Below, one piece after another: positions 42,579 to 53,113 of a DNA stretch of 64,000 bases. The stretch covers positions 682,001 through 746,000 of the forward strand of contig JAULSN010000005.1 in assembly GCA_033439765.1 (NCBI GenBank), given 5' to 3'. This DNA comes from Lasiosphaeria ovina (Eukaryota > Ascomycota > Sordariomycetes > Sordariales > Lasiosphaeriaceae). A program made the translations under genes and the position numbers. The notes beneath the pieces are model-generated. The model had not been told where the DNA came from and did no database searches. It saw only the letters and a list, made by a program, of their open reading frames with translations. How positions within the stretch are numbered: position 1 is the stretch's first letter; the number at the start of each line of letters is the position of its first letter.

Positions 42579-44452
42579 AGCTTAGGCGGGTCCGAGCCGA
42601 GAAGGCAGCAAAGGCCGCTGTCTGCCGTCTGCGTCTGCCGTCTGCCGTCTGCCGCGCCGCAGCTCAGGGGTAGCAAGTAAAAGCGGTCAGCTCGGTAGTT
42701 CAGCGCAAGCCCTGACTCGGGACGACCGAGGCAAAGGGAGCGTGGCCGGCGAGCATCGATGCATAAGATGGACGATTGGCGACACTACGCGGTTTCGTGT
42801 CTGACCCAGATACGGCGTGCGTCACGTCCAAGGCAAACCTAGGCAGAAGGGAAGCAAATGGGAACCGGACACGGCAAGAAGAGTAGCAATGGCATCGGCC
42901 CATGAAGTTTGTAAACGTTTGATCAAAGATAGACAAGAATACCAGAGATTGGAAAGAGTGTTTGCAAGTGGCCTGTCGAATACCGATCAGCCAAACCCAT
43001 CAAGTTGTTGTGAATTGCCAGCGACGCAAAAGTCACCCGTTGCGCCCCGCAGACCTGAGCCCCATTCGCCTTCGGGGGCCTTGGTGGGGGGCTTTGGAGG
43101 CACGTGCGCCATTGTGTGACTTTCGGGTTGAGCCCATTTAGTTTTCTTTTAGTAAGGCGTTGGGGCGTTACATAAGGTTTCCTTCCTTACATAGCCTGAA
43201 CTTTGCTCGTACAGAATATTCCATTAGGTACGATCCATTCCATTTCTTTTGACGCAAGAAGCTGCACAAATACGGCACTATATTATTGCTAATGCCGCTT
43301 GTGAACCACGATGCCGGTACTACGGCAATGTCCCTTTCCCCCAACGTTGGTTCCTGCATTCGAACTAACAACCTACTGTAAAGTGTTGATGTTTCTCCGT
43401 CAGATTTTAGGGCTCATTGACCGGAAATTCCACGATTGCAAAAGAGGCACAAGCTATGCTTGGAAGCTGAGCTGACAGCCTAACCTGAAGGGAGACGGCT
43501 TGAAGATAAAGGTGGTTGCGCCGTGCACTAAAATGCACCAACTAAAAGTGTCGGCAAAAGAACCCCCTGCTGCTAGACGGAACCTTCTTCAGGTCGAACA
43601 GAGCATCTTTTGGTGATATACCCATAAAGAACCAAACGGTTAACGGCCTCTTGGCGCATTCTGGAATCTGAAAACAGAGTTCTTCGATACGATTGAGGCG
43701 GGATGGCCCCTCCAACTCTGGGCAGCAGCCTGCGCTGTTCCCCTCGCGCCGCCATCCTGAGTGGCTGAGTCTCAAGTAAGCTTATTCCACCCTCCCCTCT
43801 TGGGACACACGCTAAACTGCTCTCTGCTTGAGGCACCCCCAGAAGTCTTCCAGATCACGTTGGACCGTTGCACATTGCCGCACGGGCGCATCAAGAATCA
43901 GCGCCAAATGGCTTTCGATGCCTGAAAATGGTCAGGGCTGCCATGTTGTTCCCGGGTGCCTACCCGACTGACCACCACAAATAAATGAAGGCAAAGCTGC
44001 AGCAAGGGGCAGCAAGGGGTTGAAGCGAGGAACTGCCGTCTTGATGTCCCAAGGAGGCAATGTTGACGGCAGGCCGGCCGGCAGGCTCCCGCAAGACGTT
44101 GAAAAGAACTTGTGTATCGGCGTAATTAACTACTGCCAACAAGTGGCGGCGATTGCTGTGCCTTTCCTCCTCGATCATCGCTCCCCTGGCAATTGGGCAT
44201 GGGTTGGTCGTGGTGCTGCACCAAGTCGGTGCCGGCTTGGTGCATCTCATCAGATGTGCTCATTGCCTCCTTGACGACAAGAGGTTTTGTTTCTGTATAA
44301 AGAATGCCGTCGTTCAGCCATGTGGTTGTAATCAGTTCCCGCTCACCAGACAATTCGATAATCATCACCAACCAAAGCATCACCACCCATCTCAAACACC
44401 CATTTCCTTACCTTGCCATTTAAATTTTAATTACTCGTCCTATCCTCTCACA
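42579..44452. other. Long intergenic region
   Basis: No supportable gene. A short repeat of CTGCCGTCTG units lies near 42618-42652 in the promoter of the 1225-aa gene; the right end is the promoter and leader of the small secreted protein gene. Confidence 0.5.
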
Positions 44453-44929
44453 ATGAAGACCACATATTTTACCTCGCTCCTTGGCAGCATCGCCATCTTT
44501 GGCGGCAGCGCCTCTGCATTCAAGGGCTGGATTACCGCACACACTGCCGTCAAACCCGCCGGCCCTCCCTGCGCCGCCACCCCATACATTGGCGATTTCA
44601 GCTATGTTGCCATTTACGATAGCTATTCGACGTCAACTTATGCTTGTGCCACAACAAAACCTCCGTCCGAGTGCAAGAAGAGCTGCAAGTGCAATGTCGA
44701 GTAAGATCAACGTGCGAACCTTGAAGTGTCTGGAAACTGACCGCGCTGTTTTCATTTAACCAGGTGCTGCGAGACCAGTCCCGGCGGGTACACTTTCAAA
44801 GCCACCTACTGGCAGTCAGACGATGGTTGCCACAACTTCGACTTCAAGGGTGCCCTGGATGCCAAGGCAGGATACTGTAAATATCCCACCTACAGAGGCG
44901 CCGCCCCTTCTTGCCAGTTTACCGCATGA
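44453..44929 (+). CDS. Small cysteine-rich secreted protein (effector-like)
   Basis: Two exons, 44453..44700 and 44764..44929, 137 aa; the 63-bp intron (GTAAGA..AACCAG) splits a Glu codon GA|G. The N-terminus is a textbook signal peptide (MKTTYFTSLLGSIAIFGGSA) ending near SASA-FKGW. The mature part of about 117 residues has ten Cys, including a tight cluster across the splice (ECKKSCKCNVECCE) and three later Cys, an even number that could form five disulfides. No known toxin or hydrophobin pattern was matched. Such proteins are common among secreted effectors and antimicrobial-type proteins of fungi; function is unproven. It sits 0.2 kb from the left edge of the mobile-element region. Confidence 0.75.
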
Positions 44930-45154
44930 ATCTCCCCCATCTGGAAATGGGGAACGGCAGTTCAGGACGCGCGTTGCGGAAATGTCTTCGCGGCATTCTG
45001 CAAGGCCAGCCATCGAAACTCTTTCCGGTCTCCCATCTCAACATCCAGCGTATAGAGTTGTTCATCACTGCATAGCCAAACTGTGATAGAAATGCATAAT
45101 GTCATAATATTACCATACACTTTTTGCTATAAGCTTGTTCCGTTCTTTATATTC

Positions 45155-45245
45155 TAAAATAAGCTACCTGACCAATCAGGAAGGGGTCAGCTGAACGGAT
45201 GCCTCCGGCGGCGCCTGTAGCGGGCTGTCCTCGCTTCGCTCGAAG
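45155..45245 (+). repeat. ~95-bp dispersed repeat, copy 1
   Basis: CTAAAATAAGCTACCTG followed by a TCAGGAAGGGGTC block, GCTGAACGG, TGCCTCCGGCGGC and an imperfect GGGCTG..CTCGCT..CGCTCG end. The same order occurs at 54508..54600. Confidence 0.85.
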
Positions 45246-45604
45246 GAATGAATGGGTGGCTGAGCCATTTTACTAGGAAATTAGTAAGGACAACCCCGCT
45301 TTATGCTATAACTCAGAGCCGAAGGTCGACTGGCCCGACTTGTAAGAGAGGGCAGGTACGCCTGATCAAGGTGGTCACAATGTAGGCAAGAAGAAGGGTG
45401 AGCAATGAGTGGTATTGGTGAGAGACTTCAACCTGGCCCTCGCAAAGGAAGGTGGGCGAGGGCCACTGCTTATATACATGCTCAGGGGCTCCGTTCTTTA
45501 TAATAGTAGTGATTGTGCCAACTGGTAGTGGTCAGGCCAGTTGGTGACAGGTGGTGGGCGCACACAAAGGTGTGCGCATGTGCTTGGGGTGCTCTTTCCT
45601 TACA

Positions 45605-46689
45605 CAAGGCAGCAGGCGTAGCGGAAGCAAGGCGTGTAGCGTATGCCGGGAACCAAGTGCAGGGTAGGTCGATCAAGTGCAGGGTAGACTGTAGGGAACT
45701 ATGCCCTACGGTCCGATACAATAGTGCTTCTGCAAGGCACTGAGGGAAGCAGGCTGACTGACTACAGGTCTGTAGAACTCTGCTACAGGCCTGCCACTCA
45801 GACTGTGAGGACTCTGCTCAGCAGTCTACCTCGTAGGCTGTAGGGGACTCTGCCCTGCAGTCAGGGTCTTCGGGACCAACTGTGGGTACTGAAGAAGACG
45901 AAGAGGAGTTGTATTATAGAAGAAGTATAGTACAAAGAGTGGTGAGTGCAATGCTTGCTTGTAGCTTTCTTTTATACTCATAACAAGAGGCTTGCTTGCT
46001 TGCTTGGAAGGAAATCTATCTAAGGGAAAGGACAGGTCTATATAGACCTAAGGTGGGCTCTCTAGAAGGTTCTAGAGGCCCACAGGCTCCGTAGACAGCT
46101 CTGGGCTTGTCTTACGTATGCCAAGTCGTATGGGGGTTTCGAGAAGGTGCTGTGGGGCAAAGTAAACAATCTAGGTATAGCGCCCTCAGCACCCACACAA
46201 CGGCCACAACACTCACAACTCCAACACAGCCACTATAGTGCCCTGTACTTCAGGACCCTACAACCCTGGTAACTAGCCATACTTTAATAGGTCTATATAG
46301 ACCTGTCCTTTCCCTTAGATAGATTTCCTTCCAAGCAAGCAAGCATTGCACTCACCACTCTTTATACTATACTTCTATAATACAACTCCTCTCCGTCTTC
46401 TTCAGCACCCACAGTTGGTCCCGAAGACCCTGACTGTAGGGCAGAATCCCCTACAGCCTACGAGGTAGACTGCTGAGCAGAGTCCTCACAGTCTGAGTGG
46501 CAGGCCTGTAGCAGAGTTCTACAGACCTATAGTCAGTCAGCCTGCTTCCCTCAGTGCCTTGCAGAAGCACTGTTGTATCGGACCGTAGGGCACAGCTCCC
46601 TACAGTCTACCCTGCACTTGATCGACCTACCCTGCACTTGGTTCCCGGCATACGCTACACGCCTTGCTTCCGCTACGCCTGCTGCCTTG
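45605..46689. repeat. 1.1-kb fold-back inverted repeat
   Basis: Left arm 45605..46050 and right arm 46288..46689 are near-identical reverse complements, for example CAAGGCAGCAGGCGTAGCGG at the outer ends and GGTCTATATAGACC at the inner ends. They are separated by a 237-bp spacer. The left arm has about 45 extra bases flanked by GCTTGCTTG, so the right arm probably lost them by slippage. Differences are mostly transitions. It may be a fold-back element or two LTRs in opposite orientation. Confidence 0.85.
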
Positions 46690-47269
46690 CGCACCCTATA
46701 TAGGTGCTGAGTTCAGGCCTATATAGGCACGCAGTTCAACAATTACTAATAACTATAATAATATATTTAAAATAATAGTAAATATACCTAAAAAAGACCC
46801 CGAATATTATAAAGAATTTACGAAAGTAATACTTACTCTATTCTAGTTTAAAGCGAGAAAGCGCTGTTGCGGCCGCCGAATCCGGCTGGCGCGTGTCGCC
46901 ATTTTCAGCGCCCTCGACAGTGGGGCAGCAGGTCACGACGAGGTACTCGGTACTGTACCCCTCCTCGGCCGCATTGGCTGCACGACGTTTCCCGCGCGCG
47001 AAGGGACCATGGCCAATTGGCAGCGGCCAATCGCATTCGCTTGCACCACACCGGTTGGTTCGATTTCAGGGGGACTTATTTTCGGCAGCCAGTATCACGG
47101 ATCCAAGGAACCGGATGACACTTTAAAGCGCCAACAATGGAGCCCGAAATGGAGCCCTTCGCGGCCGCTCTTTCTGTCCTCAACTCATCCCCTTCCAGAG
47201 TCGAGCACCCATCTTCACACCTACACTCATCGTCGCCATTTCCTGCTCTAGGCCCGCCGCATTGCCGCA
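46690..47269. other. AT-rich tract then GC-rich promoter of the recombinase
   Basis: Bases 46741-46860 are A/T-rich and look RIP-eroded. From 46867 the composition returns to normal and leads into the start of the DUF3435 gene. Confidence 0.5.
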
Positions 47270-49740
47270 ATGCCTGCCGCACCGCGTTCTATCAGCAATG
47301 ACTCCCACAACGACTTTATTAAGCGCTTCACCGAACGAGAGTCCCAAAAACGAGTGACGAAGAAGCGACCGAAAGAACTTACGGCTGCACAGCGTGCCGG
47401 CCTGCGCCGTCAGCTGAGGGATGTTCGCTTTCTTAAACCGGCGTACGCGGACAATTCAAAAATCAACATTGCCGGTATCCTGCGAAAGTGGAAGAAGTAT
47501 GCCACGTTCCAAGATCGCTTGTCCTATGACTACAGACTGGCTAACGATGGGGGTAAGGTACTGCGAGTCCAGCGAGCTGGGGCTATGGAAGGCTGCAATA
47601 GAGACAGCTAACAAGGCCATGGCCATGGACTTCCTTGACTACCTCTGCGACACCTACAAGATTACCTCGTCGGGCACGTCTTGGGAGTATTTTCGCCAAT
47701 ACAAGCAGCTGTACAGCAGTGTCTCTGGCCGCTACATAGACACCAACGACAGCAAAGAGATCCATAAGGTGAGTCGCTCTAATGCTTTTTTTATTAGTCG
47801 CCGCCAAAACGCTAACAGACAGGTGTTCCTAGTAGCATGATGCTATCTTGATTCCCCGCTATGGCCTCCGGCCACCCAACGCCGATGGAAAGCCAGTCCT
47901 CGGCATAGATGATCTGCTCGCTTTGCTAACCTTTAACCTCGCTTACGACACTAGCGTCTTCCCTCTTGAGGCACATCGCGTTCAGCTGCCTGGCGTATAC
48001 CTGGGCCTTGCTTATACAGGGGCACGGCCTATAGAGATTATCGATAATGAGAAGAGTAGACCAAAAGATGGATCTTGGGAAGAGATCTTTGGTCCCAATC
48101 TTACTGTTAACGATGATCCAGATGAGAAGGCGCAAGATGACGCTTCACGGTTACTCGAAGAAATACTCTGCTAGGAGACCACCGGCCGTGGGCGTCCCAA
48201 GGCGCTCTGCTACGAAGATGTCCTGCTGATGGTTGTCCGCCATCCGGATACCGGGACAGACGTGCTGGCCATATCTATCAAGTTCATCCACCACAAGGGA
48301 GTGGATAACAAACCAAAGCCGTATGTACTCACTGCAGCGAATCCACTAGACTATTATCCTGTATATTAGCATATATTGATATACACCAGGACCATATTCT
48401 TCTTCACCATGGCGAGAAAGGTGATCCTGTGCCTAATTACCGTGATTATTAGCCAGGCACTACGCGATCAGGCATTCGCTATACGCAATCTAATCAGCGC
48501 AGGGGAGGGCTTCCAAATCAGGAACAAGAGTCCGAGCATCTGTACACCACTCCGATAGAAAGAATCCATACTCAAAATCCCTATTTTCCGTAGCCCTGAG
48601 GGCCGTATCCTCTCTAATCACCGTCCGCTTCTATATTACAAGTTGAGAGGCGACATGGAGCGACAGACGCTAGACGCCGGCTTCGAAAGGGCATTTGGCC
48701 CCAAGGCCTTCCGCAGAGGAGCTGCGAATGCGGTCAACGGTACGTTTGAACAAATTGCTATTAAACGTTGATGTTGACAAAGAGCTGTAGGGAAGGCGTC
48801 GGATGCCGTTCGTGATCAGATGATGCGCCACGACCCCAAATGGGCGACGTTCAACAGCGCTTACATCAATGAGAAGGTCCAGTTCGATATTCAAAATGTA
48901 GTGCTGGATGAGCCATCCGAGGATGGGCTTATCCGTCTGTTCACGCATATGAGTCTGATGCGCGACCCCCGTGCGGCTCAGGACATGGTTCCAGAGGAGG
49001 TATGGTCGTCCCTACCTCCAGATCCCGAAATCGAGGAACTGGAACGGCAGCGAGCAGAGCTCAAGGGGAGCTCGTACCGGATCAAGGACCGGGACGACGA
49101 GGAGATGCTCCGAAGCCTATCCAAACAAATCCGGGCCAAGCGAGCGGAGCGCGACAAGAGGATTAGGAGCGAGTACCGCGAGTTTTACTTCCACAACCGA
49201 CCGACCTGGGGTATTGAGCGATAGGCCGTGCCCGAGGAAGAGGAAGACTACGTCACCCCTATTATCGAACTCCATATCGCCGAACGTGCCGAGTTAGCTG
49301 AGATCCTCGTCAATCAGCCGGACCGCCTCGCTGGGGAAGAGCTTAAGCAACTCCGTGTGCGGACCGTCGAGCTTATAGTTGCCCTTTGCCACAAGCGAGA
49401 AACGGCAAAACGGAGGACCCTTCGCGAAAGAGCACCAGCTAATGTTCGAGTTAAAGAGGAGTCTCCCGGACCGGACTTATTTCCGCTACTACTAGAGAGA
49501 ACGCAGTATCCCCGCTACATCGGGGATGAGGGACAGTCGTACGAGGAGAGGACATTTAGGTACTGCCGGCCAGCAGTCATGTATGATCATTTCGACAGGA
49601 AACATAGGAAGGAACTGCGCGGCGCGAAGCAGATCTCTTGCAGCCATCCTAAGTGCAGTAGAGAGGCGCTGGAGTTCAAGTACTTGAATCATTTCAAGAA
49701 CCATATGGAGAGCGTGCATAGGATAAAGCTAAGGGTATAG
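47270..49740 (+). pseudogene. DUF3435/FluG-domain tyrosine recombinase (Starship captain-like), interrupted by three TAG codons
   Basis: Five-exon model 47270..47496, 47558..47768, 47836..48320, 48390..48739, 48791..49740; 741 codons, every splice phase consistent. The start is MPAAPRSISNDSHNDFIKRF. Family text includes AYTGARPIEII (candidate catalytic Arg, about residue 210), RGRPKALCYEDVLLMVVRHP, TIFFFTMARKVILCL, FRRGAANAVNG, MRHDP and FNSAYINEKVQFDIQ (candidate catalytic Tyr449), then a C-terminal CSHPKC..HFKNHMESVH finger-like end. DUF3435 is the tyrosine recombinase domain that mobilises Starship elements. TAG codons lie at 48172, 48556 and 49222 (codons 259, 364, 569). The second stands where relatives read Trp (TPLR-W-K). 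All can be explained by CAG or TGG to TAG, i.e. RIP. At the exon-3 start a TAG can be avoided by using the AGTAG acceptor. As it stands it should be inactive. Confidence 0.82.
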
Positions 49741-50232
49741 CAATTCACTGCTGTTGTAGGTGAATCCCGAACTGTTGTGTCCGCTTTCCGAGTCAGAACC
49801 TATTCTACTTAGCTCATAGCTTTCAATATCCAGGTGTTATTATGAAATTAACTAGTGTGTTCTAGACCAGCCCGCCACGTACCAGTATATTGTATGCCAT
49901 CATATACCAACTTAGCCGACGCGAGCGTCGCGCCGTCCGACGAGAGGCAACTGTTCTGATAAGGCCGTAATGCCCCTCGAGCGTCTGCTGGTATGCGGCG
50001 GGCCTAGAGCAGGAAACGGCGACGATGATTGTAAGTGTAAAAATGGAGAGGGTCCTCGGCTCTGGAAGGGGATGAGTTGAGAACAGAAAGAGTATGGAGA
50101 GGACCTACTACTCTTCAGCATTATAATCCGTACAGAAGCTGGGACCGAAAGCGGTTGCCTTCTCTGGCTCAAACCACCCCGTTAGCTCCACTAAAATCCA
50201 CTTGTGTAACTCCTTATGGGATAATGCTTTAT
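49741..50232. other. Convergent spacer
   Basis: Between the 3' ends of the recombinase (+) and sirtuin (-). No gene seen. Confidence 0.5.
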
Positions 50233-51397
50233 TTAGCTCAGCGTAAGGTCGACGGGATTATCCCGGCTACTTCCCTGCCCCTTATCATGCCCACGAGAGG
50301 CCGTCATCTCCACGTGCTCGCCGTCTCCAGTTAAGTCAATCACAACCCTTAGTATCGAGCCCGAGCAAAGTGCCGGCTGGCGGTCCGTCAGATCTTGTAC
50401 CCAGGCGTCACAGTCCCACTCGACCCAATAATCGATCACACCGTCCCAGCTCGTAGCCGGTTCCGTAAGGTTCACAAACACCACTTTTCCAGCCCGTTTG
50501 TGAATGGCCTTCGCAAAGTCCTTCACCAGGTTCTTCACCCCGTGCGTTGTAAGGCTCGTGCCCATAATGAGCAGGACGTCTGGGAGTAGTAACAAGTCAC
50601 GCCGTGCGATGGCGGAGATCAAGTCAGCTCGCGGGTCCAGTTCATCGTAGAGCACAATATCGGGTCGAAGCGTTCCGATTGCGGTTGCGCGTTTCCCTGC
50701 TGCCGTTCTGGCGTCGGATATCTCGGCACAGCCGGGACATAGAGGCTCCTGTCCCGCCAGAGTCTCCGTTTCTCGGTCGCACTTGTCCCAGCAATAGGTG
50801 CCAAGGCAGTTGGAGTATCGTAAACGGCGGAGAGATCCGTGGAGGAGGACACATTCGACGCCTCTATTGTTGTCTTGGAGTCGCAGCTTATAGTCGACTC
50901 GGTAGTGGTCTCCAACATGCCTTGGCCGGTACTTCCTGTAGAAACGAGATCGACTTCCAGGACCCTTCTGTAGATCGGTGGAGAGGCTAACCTTCTCTTC
51001 AAGGCAGTCGATGTTCTGGGTATAGTCCCGAACCAGCTTGCCAGCATTACGCAACCCAAGGATGAAGCGATGAGTTGTTGTTGGGCTGACGTGCTTAGCA
51101 TCCTGGCGCATCTTGGTGATGCTACTGTAGAAGAGAGGCCTCCTTTCCGGGTCAGAGAGAACCGACGAGTAAAAGAGACGACGACGACGACCAAGGGAAT
51201 AAACGCCGTTCTTTGATCGAAAGTCCTAAGTCTGGTGAGAGGTGGGCAGGTAGGGAATCTGGAATACGTACAGGAATACCTGCATTTGTGCTGATGCCAG
51301 CCCCTGTGACGGTCACAATCTTGGATGCGGCACCAAATAGGCTCGCGATGCTTTCCAGGTGGAGGCGGTCGTCAGGTCGGACATGGATGATGGCCAT
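50233..51397 (-). CDS. Sirtuin (Sir2-family NAD-dependent deacylase, Hst3/Hst4-like)
   Basis: Two exons, complement(50233..51225, 51272..51397), 372 aa; the 46-bp intron (GTACGT..CTTAG) joins AGIP to DFRS in phase 0. Sirtuin motifs in order: GAGISTNAGIPDFRS (32-46), TQNID (111-115), catalytic-type LLHGSL (His171), a Cys-rich zinc module (181-191 and LCPGC), LRPDIVLYDE, MGTSLTTHGVKNLVKDFAK, VVFVNLT and the VIDYWVEWDCDAWVQDL end. The last three blocks are those of the Hst3/Hst4 type, known for deacetylating histone H3 K56 in yeasts. The first zinc-ligand position expected in CxxC is Tyr179 (RYSNC), encoded by TAC, one G-to-A change from TGC. The frame is otherwise open, unlike the recombinase. 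It is convergent with the recombinase, so it could be Starship-type cargo. Confidence 0.85.
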
Positions 51398-51817
51398 TTT
51401 ACATCAGGGCAGCGGCGAACAGTAATTCCAGGTGGTGACTCTTAGGGCGTGGGAGGAGCAGGAATGGCCGCGAAACATGGAATGTTGATGTCGCTGGTCA
51501 GGTTTGTCGGGCTTCCAAGGAGGGAAAAAATTAAAGGACGAGGGAAGAGAACACCGAAGAGGAGCGAGAGGGGGTTTATATACTCGGAAGCTCCAGGTAT
51601 CCAGGCCTTGGCCACTCTCTTCCCGCTCCCTGACAAAGCCGGTGTCGCGGGTGGCTGCGCGGTAATGGCGATATTAGGTGGCCGGCAGAAAGGCAAACGG
51701 AGCGTTAGGAGCGTCGATTCGTAGTGACCTCTTCGGTAGGGTCTATGTAATGCTACCATATGGCAATGGTCAACGAAGCCCGTCTTTCTCCAACCAGGTC
51801 GAAGGGTGGTAATTATC
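51398..51817. other. Sirtuin promoter and spacer
   Basis: Upstream of the sirtuin start; overlapping short frames were rejected. The 3' end of the BTB fragment lies at 51818. Confidence 0.45.
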
Positions 51818-52290
51818 TCAATAGTTAATAATGACAGCTATCTTGGCGAGAATCTCCAGCGAGACCTTCTTTAGCACTTGGCGGTAATGATTGTGGAGGA
51901 CGTTCATGACGATCATCAGAGCCTCGGTATCCCAGTCCTCGGCGCCTCCTCGAAGGGGACCATTATTTTTCTCTCCTTCTTTCCACCCTCCGGTCAGCAT
52001 TACCTTGAACACAGGTGAGGCCAAGATAAGGTGGCGTGACGAAACGAGGAAGGTCGTCGACTTAGTCGATATAGTGCTGGTTTGCAATTCCTCCTGCGGA
52101 GAGGCTTCGTTGTCCTGCGGAGCGGGTAGCTCATCCCTGGCGATGGTGCTATCCTCGGCCGGCGGCGTAGGCTCGGCGGTCTCTGGGTTGGCACCGGGCT
52201 CGGTCGGGGCGGTGCCCTCTTCACCACCGTCCCATACAGCAAACGGCGCGTTGAGGTTGCTGAGCGTAAGTATCCCAGGCGAGACGCAAG
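51818..52290 (-). pseudogene. BTB/POZ-domain fragment
   Basis: Minus frame with the strands of a fungal BTB protein: ILTLSNLNAPFAVW, then an acidic/Pro linker, TTFLVSSRHLILASPVFKVM, GGWKEGEK, and ALMIVMNVLHNHYRQVLKKV..IAVIINY. It stops at the point where relatives continue (about the end of the BTB core). The 5' side runs into repeat DNA with no credible start, since the open frame continues upstream through a tandem array. BTB modules mediate dimerisation and recruit cullin-3. I treat this as a partial, truncated copy. Confidence 0.6.
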
Positions 52291-52367
52291 GGTGACTGGT
52301 AAAAATGCATTGTGGTACCAGCTGGGATTCCTTTTTACCGGGAAGGGCTTTATGCGAGGCTTTGAGG

Positions 52368-52462
52368 TAATCCAGCCTGCGAGCAAAATTCCGCCCGTGA
52401 CAAAATCCAGCCCCCGACAAAATCCAGCACGCCACAGTATCCAGCCGGCTACAATACTCCAC
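52368..52462 (-). repeat. Array of GACAAAATCCAGC motifs (left)
   Basis: About four imperfect copies of a ~17-bp motif with core GACAAAATCCAGC. The same motif appears in reverse orientation at 54140..54215. Confidence 0.75.
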
Positions 52463-52483
52463 CCACAACGAAAGCGTCGAATA

Positions 52484-52809
52484 CCAGGCGTCAACGCGAC
52501 CACAATGCGTCAACGAGATCACTAGGCGTCAACGAGATCACCAGACGTCAACAAGATCACCAAGCGTCAACCAGAACACCAGGCGTCAACCAGACCACTA
52601 GGCGTCAACGAGAGGCGTCAACCAGACCACAATGCGTACGAGACCACAATGCGTCAACGAGACCACTAGGCGTCAACGATACAGGAGCCAACGAAACCAC
52701 CAGGCGTCAACGAGATAGGCGCCAACAAGACCACCAGGCGTCAACGAGACCACAATGCGTCAACGAGAGCACCAGGCGTCAACGAGATCACAATGCGTCA
52801 AGAAGACCC
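52484..52809. repeat. Minisatellite, GGCGTCAACGAGACCAC unit
   Basis: About 16-18 imperfect units of roughly 19-21 bp, with core GCGTCAACGAGAYCAC, over 325 bp; degenerate copies include ATGCGTCAACGAG variants. Confidence 0.85.
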
Positions 52810-53113
52810 TAGTCCCAATCTCGTCAAGGAACTGGCATTGGGGTCCCAGGATATATCACCACAATTGTGGGGATATGATCCATAACATTTTCAACGACCC
52901 CTGCAAACCTGCAAAAATGGTCAAGAGAGCAGACGCCGTCTTATATGTGTAAGAGCGTCTTGAACCTAACCTCTATCAAATGAACGGTTTGACCTGATGG
53001 TTAACTCTGTATTCTCGACGAGAAAATTGCAGATGTGAACGAGCCGAGTAGGACAGTTAGCCAGGATTCTTGTAGCTAACTACTTCAAGGTTTTCGTGTC
53101 TTTTTTCCTATAG
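52810..53113. other. Spacer
   Basis: 3' flank of the 252-aa ORF. Nothing recognised. Confidence 0.4.

Noticed and set aside
44153..44452. N-terminal extension of the small secreted protein
   Set aside because: The longer frame begins with a non-ATG codon and hides the signal peptide; the ATG at 44453 has the right context.
47831..47835. An additional TAG at the start of recombinase exon 3
   Set aside because: The acceptor CCTAG would leave TAG in frame, but the adjacent AGTAG acceptor removes it in the same phase, so it need not be a mutation.
48172..49224. TAG recoding or readthrough in the recombinase
   Set aside because: The neighbouring Gypsy element shows the same CpA-type changes, including missense ones, so RIP explains the stops better than a changed code.
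52290..52522. N-terminal extension of the BTB frame
   Set aside because: It translates the GACAAAATCC array and the start of the minisatellite, so it is not protein sequence.
52484..52809. CRISPR-like repeat array
   Set aside because: Units are contiguous with no unique spacers; it is a minisatellite.
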